From the NCBI GenBank assembly GCA_910587835.1, contig CAJUNQ010000062.1, forward strand, positions 1 to 18,148: DNA of 18,148 bases, given 5' to 3'. This DNA is from an uncultured Oscillospiraceae bacterium (lineage in GTDB: Bacteria; Bacillota; Clostridia; Oscillospirales; Acutalibacteraceae). Below, in pieces: positions 13,852 through 18,148 of this stretch. The first letter of the stretch is position 1, and each line of letters opens with the position of its first letter. The translations under genes and the position numbers were made by a program. The notes under the pieces were generated by a model that had not been told where the DNA came from, made no database searches, and saw only the letters and a list, made by a program, of their open reading frames with translations.

Positions 13852-15591
13852 TCATACCTCCTGGGTGGGCACTCCTGCCGCTTTCGCCCGCTCCATCAGC
13901 TCGTCCAGGGGGTCCTGCTCCTGGACCGCCCCCTTTTTTCGGTAGGGGCCCAGCTTATAAGACCGCCCCGTCACACTGCGAATCGCCCCCCGCAGATACT
14001 CCCTCTGCTGGGGGCTTTTCAGCAGGTCAAAGGCAAGCTCTGGGGCGTCGATGAGCAAAAATTCGTCATTGGCCACATAGGCTGTGCTGCCATCGAAGGC
14101 CTTTGCGGTGCTCTTGGGGCCGTCCCGCAGAAGATGAAGAATCTCCGGCCACTGGGGAAACCCCACCGCCGAAGCCGCCAACGCCTCAATGTCCACCGGG
14201 GCCTTTGCCGGTGGCGCAGGGGGCGGCACAGGCCGGGGAGCCTCCGGCGGAGGGGGCTCCGGGGGGGGGGCGGGCCGCTCAGGCGGCGCTTCTCCCTGGG
14301 GAGGGCTGGCAGGCAGAGGAGGCGGCGCAGGGCTGTCCTCCAGCTGGGCAAACAGCTCCTCCAACTCCCCGGACCTGTCGGGCTGGGGAGCCTCCTGCCG
14401 GTCTGCCTGGGGCGCGTGGGGCTTTGGGGCCCTCCTCTCGGGCTGAGAGGAGGCCGCGCCCCCTCGTTCCAGGGCTTCCAGCCGGCGGAGAATGGCCTCG
14501 GGCGCAGTATCCAGCTCAGGGGAGCACAGCCGCACCAGAGCCATCTCCAACTGGGTGCGCTGACTGCCAAAGCGCATTTTGTTCATGGCCTCCTCCAAAC
14601 AGTCCAGCCCGTGGAGCACATCGGCAAGGCTCATGACCCGGGCCAGGCGGGCCATCGCCTCCCGCTCCTCTGCCGGGGCCTGAATCAGCTCTCCCGGGTC
14701 CCGCATGGTTTTCAGCAGCATCAGCCCCCGGAAATACTCCGCCAGCTCCCCACACAGCCGGTTCAGGTCTTTGGATTCCCGGTGCAGGCGGTCTACACAG
14801 GCCAGGGCCCCGGCAGCGTTTAAGCCCGCAACCGCCTCTGCCAGCTCAGAGAGATACTCCCGGGCAGCCAGTCCGGCAGCGGCCTGCACCACATCCAGCG
14901 TTACATGCTCCGCCCGGCCCAGGCACTGGTCCAGCAGCGAGAGCGCGTCCCGCAGGGCGCCGTCGGCAACCCTGGCAATCAACAGCGCAGCCTCCCGGTC
15001 TGCCTGGGCTCCCTCCTGCCGGGCCACATCCATCACCCGGTCCGCCATCAGCTCCGGGTCGATCCGGTGAAAGTCAAACCGCTGGCAGCGGGAGAGAATG
15101 GTGGGCAGCAGCTTGTGGACCTCAGTAGTGGCCAGAATAAACACCACATGGGCCGGGGGCTCCTCCAAAGTCTTCAGCAGAGCGTTAAAGGCGGCGGGCG
15201 ACAGCATATGCACCTCGTCGATAATATACACCCTGTATTTTGCGGTGGCCGGGGTGAAATTGCTCTCCTCAATGATGCTGCGCACGCTCTCAACGCCGTT
15301 GTTGCTGGCCGCGTCGATCTCCATCACGTCTAAAATCGACCCGTCCTCCAACCCCTGGCACACCGGGCACCTGCCGCAGGGGTCGCCGTCCACTGGCTCC
15401 AAACAGTTGACCGCCCGGGCCAGAATGCGGGCGCAGGTGGTTTTTCCTGTCCCCCGGGAGCCGGTGAACAAATAGGCATGGGCCACCCGCCCCCGAAGCA
15501 GCTCGTTTTTCAGGGTGACAGTGACCTGAGGCTGGCCCACCACGTCGGCAAAAAACCGGGGCCGGTACTTGCGGTAAAGGACCTTATACAT
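13852..15591 (-). CDS. dnaX: DNA polymerase III subunit gamma/tau
   Basis: A 579-residue DnaX, the clamp-loader ATPase that opens the sliding clamp and couples it to the replicase. AAA+ features: Walker A GSRGTGKT (44-51), zinc site Cys63, Cys72, Cys75 and Cys78, Walker B VYIIDEVHML (121-130), and sensor/arginine region LATTEVHKLLPTILSRCQ (153-170). Clamp-loader domain III follows, then a long Pro/Glu/Arg-rich linker (about 385-475) and a C-terminal domain ending near VTGRSYKLGPYRKKG. I start at ATG 15591 (MYKVLYRKYRP, the standard N-terminus), with GAGGGGAG upstream; an extension to 15660 would run into the SRP terminator. A phased A-AAA-AAG heptamer lies near the 3' end. ybaB and recR normally follow directly; here about 900 bp of repeats intervene. 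Confidence 0.96.
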   Translation of the reverse strand: MYKVLYRKYRPRFFADVVGQPQVTVTLKNELLRGRVAHAYLFTGSRGTGKTTCARILARAVNCLEPVDGDPCGRCPVCQGLEDGSILDVMEIDAASNNGVESVRSIIEESNFTPATAKYRVYIIDEVHMLSPAAFNALLKTLEEPPAHVVFILATTEVHKLLPTILSRCQRFDFHRIDPELMADRVMDVARQEGAQADREAALLIARVADGALRDALSLLDQCLGRAEHVTLDVVQAAAGLAAREYLSELAEAVAGLNAAGALACVDRLHRESKDLNRLCGELAEYFRGLMLLKTMRDPGELIQAPAEEREAMARLARVMSLADVLHGLDCLEEAMNKMRFGSQRTQLEMALVRLCSPELDTAPEAILRRLEALERGGAASSQPERRAPKPHAPQADRQEAPQPDRSGELEELFAQLEDSPAPPPLPASPPQGEAPPERPAPPPEPPPPEAPRPVPPPAPPAKAPVDIEALAASAVGFPQWPEILHLLRDGPKSTAKAFDGSTAYVANDEFLLIDAPELAFDLLKSPQQREYLRGAIRSVTGRSYKLGPYRKKGAVQEQDPLDELMERAKAAGVPTQEV

Positions 15592-15612
15592 TCGGGCCCA
15601 CGCTCCCCTCGA

Positions 15613-15646
15613 GAAAAATGGCCGGGCAGATGGGAAACGCCCGGCC
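15613..15646 (-). terminator. SRP RNA terminator
   Basis: On the minus strand GGCCGGGC, loop of 11, GCCCGGCC, A, TTTTT (stem 15620-15627/15639-15646). It lies between the SRP RNA and dnaX, so dnaX is read by read-through or its own promoter. Confidence 0.8.
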
Positions 15647-15654
15647 CGGCAAAA

Positions 15655-15920
15655 GCACAAAGGAGGAATATGGGAACGGACAGGCGACCTGCATCGCCCG
15701 GGAACATCCGCTTAATGCTGCTCGGTTCCCCGCCTGACATGGTTCACGGCGTCCCGCCGCGCAGACCTGTCCGCCCCCATATTCCTCCCGCATTCTCCGG
15801 CACACCCGCCCTTATCTCCCCCATTCCGGAGGCCAGAAGAAGACGGCTGACGCTGCGCCGGCCCACTGGAAATCCTCCCCTGTCCCCTGCGCTTTAGGGA
15901 AAAGAGAGGTCCCTTGTGCT
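15655..15920 (-). ncRNA. ffs: Signal recognition particle RNA, large type
   Basis: SRP RNA binds Ffh and targets nascent membrane and secreted proteins. The Ffh-binding hairpin is clear on the minus strand: GUGAACCAUGUCAGG, then CGG-GGAA-CCG, then AGCAGCAUUAAG (about 15744-15711). The usual UCC/GGA pair around the GGAA tetraloop is replaced by CGG/CCG, so pairing is kept. Long arms GGAGGAAUAUGGG and CCCAUAUUCCUCC (about 15777-15789 and 15662-15674) flank it. An outer helix AGCACAAGGG (15920-15911) with CCUUUGUGCU (15664-15655) closes a ~266-nt molecule, the size of Gram-positive large SRP RNAs. The promoter start near 15925 fits this 5' end. The exact ends and the Alu-domain fold were not derived. 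Confidence 0.8.
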
Positions 15921-15931
15921 GCTTGACGCTT

Positions 15932-15960
15932 ATTATAACACATTCTTTCTCATTTTGCAA
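15932..15960 (-). promoter_or_regulatory. Sigma-70-type promoter for SRP RNA
   Basis: On the minus strand: -35 TTGCAA (15955-15960), 17-bp spacer, -10 TATAAT (15932-15937). Predicted start near 15925, five bases before the closing helix of the SRP RNA. Confidence 0.8.
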
Positions 15961-15981
15961 GAGCAACCTGCGCCGCAGAGC

Positions 15982-16013
15982 GTCCTACCTGGCATTTATT
16001 TGATGCACGCCAG
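15982..16013. repeat. Dispersed repeat, copy B
   Basis: GTCCTACCTGGCATTTATTT followed by GATGCACGCCAG, the partner of 13189-13220. Here CCTGGC/GCCAGG can form the base of a hairpin. It lies 22 bases upstream of the SRP -35 element. Confidence 0.65.
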
Positions 16014-16083
16014 GGGGGACTTGAGGCTCCCCCAGGGTTCCGGTACTTCCACGGAGTAGAGGGAATTTACCGGGAGCTGTCGG

Positions 16084-16120
16084 AAAAACGCCGGAAACGC
16101 GCCCCAGCCGGGACGCGCTT
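16084..16120 (-). terminator. Probable terminator of the sigma/anti-sigma operon
   Basis: AAGCGCGTCCC, loop GGCT, GGGGCGCGTTT on the minus strand (stem 16095-16120; 11 pairs including two G-U), then TTTTT at 16084-16088 after a short gap. It lies 18 bases after the anti-sigma stop. The gap before the U-run makes it less certain. Confidence 0.45.
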
Positions 16121-16137
16121 CGCTGTAGAACCGGTAT

Positions 16138-17253
16138 TCAGCTGTCAGGAGCAGGGGCCCTTTGAGGCTCCTCCCAGCTCTCCTCCGCCCCTACAGCCGC
16201 CACCTGTCCGGTCTCCAAATCAATGGTGAATTCGCCCCAGACACGCCGCTCCTCCTCTGGCCTTCCCTGGTAGACAACTACCGTTACGCGGCGGGCCCCC
16301 TCCGGCACGCCAATGAAGGTGCAGGTCTGCACGGCTTCCTCTCCCTGCCGGTATCCTCTGCCGTCCAGGTCGCCGTTCTCCCGGATATCCTCCCCCAGCT
16401 CGGTTCCGTCCTCTGTTCTTGCGGCGGCTCCAACGCCTTCAGGGCCAAAGTACGGGTATGCAAGGGTCACGCTGAACTTGCTGGGCGAGCTGCTCCATCC
16501 GGTCAGCCTTAGACTGCCCACATGGGCATTTTCTGCGGCCTGCTGTTGGTTGTGTCTGGCATCGGCGGTCAGGGTAAACCGGAGGGAAACCGGCTTTATG
16601 GAGACAATCTGTCCTTCCTCCCCGCCGGGGGCCTCTTGGGTGCGCAGACTGCCGATGTCCACAGCCACAGCAAGCTGGGCTCCGGCGTTTACAGGCCGGG
16701 GCAGGCGGAGCTTGACGGGTGCGCTCTCAAAGCAGCAGCCCTGCCGGAGCCAGCGGGGAAGCTCATAATTCAGCCCATCCGCCTTTCCGTCCACGGTAAT
16801 GCTGCAGCCGGGAACGCCATCCTCCCCCTCCGCGGTTTCCAGCGTCTGCATTTTCAGCAGCCGGGGGTCCCTGGGGTCCAGCTGAAGGGCAAAGAAAATA
16901 TATTCCCCGTCGCAATACGCCTCTGTCACAGTCAGCGAATACTCATCGTTCCCGGCAGTTACGCCCACCGGCTGTACCACGCCGTCATAAGTGGGCGCGT
17001 TGGCCCCCAATGAATTCAGCCGCCGGAAGGCCTCCCCGACCAGGGGCAGGCTCTCGGCAAAGGCAGGGAAGGCCGTGTTGACCCCAAAGAGCAGCATGGC
17101 GATCATGACAAAGGTCGCTGCCAGCGCGCCTGCCTTTGTCATTCGGACAGGGGGGACAGAGGAGCGGCCCAGAGGATGGCCGGCCTCCTCAATAAACATA
17201 GGGTCGATCTGGCCGATGCCCTCAAACAGAGCGCAGCTGTCCATAGTCTTCAC
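16138..17253 (-). CDS. DUF4179-domain membrane protein, probable anti-sigma factor
   Basis: A 371-residue single-pass membrane protein. A short cytoplasmic N-terminus (MDSCALFEGIGQIDPMFIEEA) would bind the sigma factor. One helix follows (about 41-62, GALAATFVMIAMLLFGVNTAF), then an extracytoplasmic domain beginning FPAFAESLPLVGEAFRRLNSL, the DUF4179 signature, and a beta-rich region to the end. Cognate anti-sigma factors of this type hold their ECF sigma inactive at the membrane until a signal arrives. It overlaps the sigma gene by about 30 bases, so they are coupled. I choose GTG 17253 because GGAGGAGGG lies five bases upstream; ATG 17244 is possible. A further upstream extension to 17391 lies inside the sigma gene and is spurious. 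Confidence 0.85.
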   Translation of the reverse strand: MKTMDSCALFEGIGQIDPMFIEEAGHPLGRSSVPPVRMTKAGALAATFVMIAMLLFGVNTAFPAFAESLPLVGEAFRRLNSLGANAPTYDGVVQPVGVTAGNDEYSLTVTEAYCDGEYIFFALQLDPRDPRLLKMQTLETAEGEDGVPGCSITVDGKADGLNYELPRWLRQGCCFESAPVKLRLPRPVNAGAQLAVAVDIGSLRTQEAPGGEEGQIVSIKPVSLRFTLTADARHNQQQAAENAHVGSLRLTGWSSSPSKFSVTLAYPYFGPEGVGAAARTEDGTELGEDIRENGDLDGRGYRQGEEAVQTCTFIGVPEGARRVTVVVYQGRPEEERRVWGEFTIDLETGQVAAVGAEESWEEPQRAPAPDS

Positions 17254-17806
17254 AAATGCCCTCCTCCTTTTCCAGAAAAGTTTTGAGCCTCTGCCGCAGC
17301 CGGTACATTTTCTGCGCCAGCTTTTCAGGGGGCACGCCCGCCTCTTTGGCAAGACCGGCAAGGGATACGCCATGCCAGTACCGGCGGACAAACAGGACCC
17401 GGTCCTCCTTTTTCAGGGAGGCCAGCCAGCGGTTGATGGTCCTGCCCAACTCAACGCCCTCCATCTCCTGCTGTGGGTCCTCCTGAGAGGGAATACAGTC
17501 TTCCAGCTCGCTCAGCGCCAGGTCCAGGCCGTTGTACCGCTTTTGCCGGTGGTTTCTGCGCCACAGGCTCACGGCGGTGTTGCGCACCACCCGGCCCAGC
17601 CAGGGGCCCAGCTTTTCCGGGCGTTGGGGCGGTATACGGCTCCAGGCCTGATAGAGCGCCTCGTTGACACACTCCCGGGCGTCCTCGCTGTCTGAGAGCA
17701 GGCGCGTGGCAATGCCCAGGCAAAAGCTGCCGTATTTGTCTTCTGTTTCCGCAATGGAGGCTTCGTCCCGCTGACAAAACAGCCGGACAATCTGATCGTC
17801 TTCCAT
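17222..17806 (-). CDS. ECF-type RNA polymerase sigma factor
   Basis: A 194-residue sigma-70-family ECF sigma factor. Region 2 spans about 20-85 (YGSFCLGIATRLLSDSEDA, then WSRIPPQRPEKLGPWLGRVV and the region 2.4-like NTAVSLWRRN), which reads the -10. A variable linker follows. Region 4 (about 115-180) has ELGRTINRWLASLKKEDRVL, FVRRYWHGVSLAGLAKEAGV and a recognition helix PEKLAQKMYRLRQRLK, which reads the -35. ATG 17806 is chosen because AGGAGG lies six bases upstream; the ATG at 17812 directly abuts that site. The downstream overlapping gene encodes its probable membrane anti-sigma factor. The signal and regulon cannot be told from sequence. Confidence 0.93.
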   Translation of the reverse strand: MEDDQIVRLFCQRDEASIAETEDKYGSFCLGIATRLLSDSEDARECVNEALYQAWSRIPPQRPEKLGPWLGRVVRNTAVSLWRRNHRQKRYNGLDLALSELEDCIPSQEDPQQEMEGVELGRTINRWLASLKKEDRVLFVRRYWHGVSLAGLAKEAGVPPEKLAQKMYRLRQRLKTFLEKEEGICEDYGQLRSV

Positions 17807-17899
17807 TCGCATCCTCCTTTTTTCGGATTGGGAGGGCCCTCTGTCTATTAACTCGCCATTGGTGTAAAAATATTGTCTGACGCAGCCGCTTTTTTTGAG

Positions 17900-17950
17900 G
17901 GCGCAGGACGCTCTGTCGGAGCAGAGCCTGTGTCAACAGGCCGCTGCGCC
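17900..17950. other. Three-way-junction inverted-repeat structure upstream of the sigma gene
   Basis: Outer stem GGCGCAG/CTGCGCC (17900-17906 with 17944-17950) encloses two hairpins: CTCTG/CAGAG (17911-17915 with 17922-17926) and CCTGT/ACAGG (17927-17931 with 17936-17940). Their position upstream of the sigma start suggests a leader RNA or operator. No known riboswitch consensus was recognised, and the strand is not decided. Confidence 0.4.
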
Positions 17951-18005
17951 AGTCTGACCGGCAAAATTCTGCTCCATCCCCCTGGCACAAATTCTATCGG
18001 TGCAA

Positions 18006-18148
18006 GCTTAGGGCTTGTTTGAAAAATCGAAAACGCCGTCTTTTTACCCAGAAGCAGCCATCTTCTGCGTCGAAAATCCTCGTAATACGCAAGTATTGGC
18101 GTAGTTAGCGTAGCTAACTACAGCGGTTCTTCTCCTTGAAGCTGACCG
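18006..18148. repeat. Partial MITE/IS-end-like repeat at the window edge
   Basis: The sequence begins GCTTAGGGCTTGTTTGAAAA, resembling an IS5-superfamily end, with no coding frame behind it. It holds a perfect 9-bp hairpin GTAGTTAGC/GCTAACTAC (18101-18121) and AATAC/GTATT nearby. Its partner end would lie outside the window. The rest of 17813-18005 holds no gene. Confidence 0.4.

Noticed and set aside
14103..14823. Long Pro/Gly-rich plus-strand frames opposite dnaX
   Set aside because: They mirror the G+C-rich linker of dnaX and carry no recognisable domain.
17451..17990. 179-codon minus-strand frame overlapping the sigma gene start
   Set aside because: It is out of frame with the clear sigma factor and shows no conserved features.

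Overview
The window joins a decayed mobile-element region (about 1-8,930) to an ordinary chromosomal block (about 8,990-18,000). The block carries ssrA (tmRNA), smpB, recR, ybaB, dnaX, a large SRP RNA and an ECF sigma/anti-sigma pair. Gene content, the high G+C of the right part, the large-type SRP RNA and the conjugative-element accessory genes suggest a G+C-rich member of the Clostridia, probably a gut Oscillospirales. The host assignment is an inference.

Left region. The window opens inside a large serine recombinase gene that is cut at its 3' end and abuts a broken minus-strand gene fragment. Two adjacent IS110-family elements follow. The first has an intact 407-residue transposase and a structured leader where a bridge RNA would be expected. 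The second is frameshifted. Next comes a minus-strand block typical of Firmicutes integrative elements: a D12-class adenine methyltransferase (dam) with an in-frame amber codon, an unknown 131-residue protein, a YubB/Api92-like ferredoxin-fold protein, and the last ~95 codons of a cytosine-5 methyltransferase (dcm). A plus-strand block follows: a very acidic unknown protein, a DUF4314-like protein, and the frameshifted N-terminal and middle parts of a dcm. The two dcm pieces face away from each other and together make most of one gene. This suggests the segment from about 6,695 to 8,885 was inverted inside a former single-strand operon.

Junction. ssrA (9047-9399, minus) sits directly beside the element. 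ssrA 3' ends are common integration targets, and a 15-nt near-copy of its T-arm lies inverted at 8911-8925. This may be a remnant attachment site.

Right region, all on the minus strand. ssrA has a strong promoter at 9622-9650 and a long leader with repeats and hairpins. Upstream lie smpB, an alpha/beta hydrolase and a six-helix membrane protein in close spacing. The ybaB-recR pair has a strong promoter and a leader built from a 54-bp tandem repeat. About 900 bp of repeats, including a MITE-like element, separates ybaB from dnaX. Upstream of dnaX is the SRP RNA with its own promoter and terminator, then the sigma/anti-sigma operon. tmRNA and SmpB act together in ribosome rescue; dnaX, ybaB and recR are the conserved replication/recombination cluster. 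The window ends in another MITE-like repeat.
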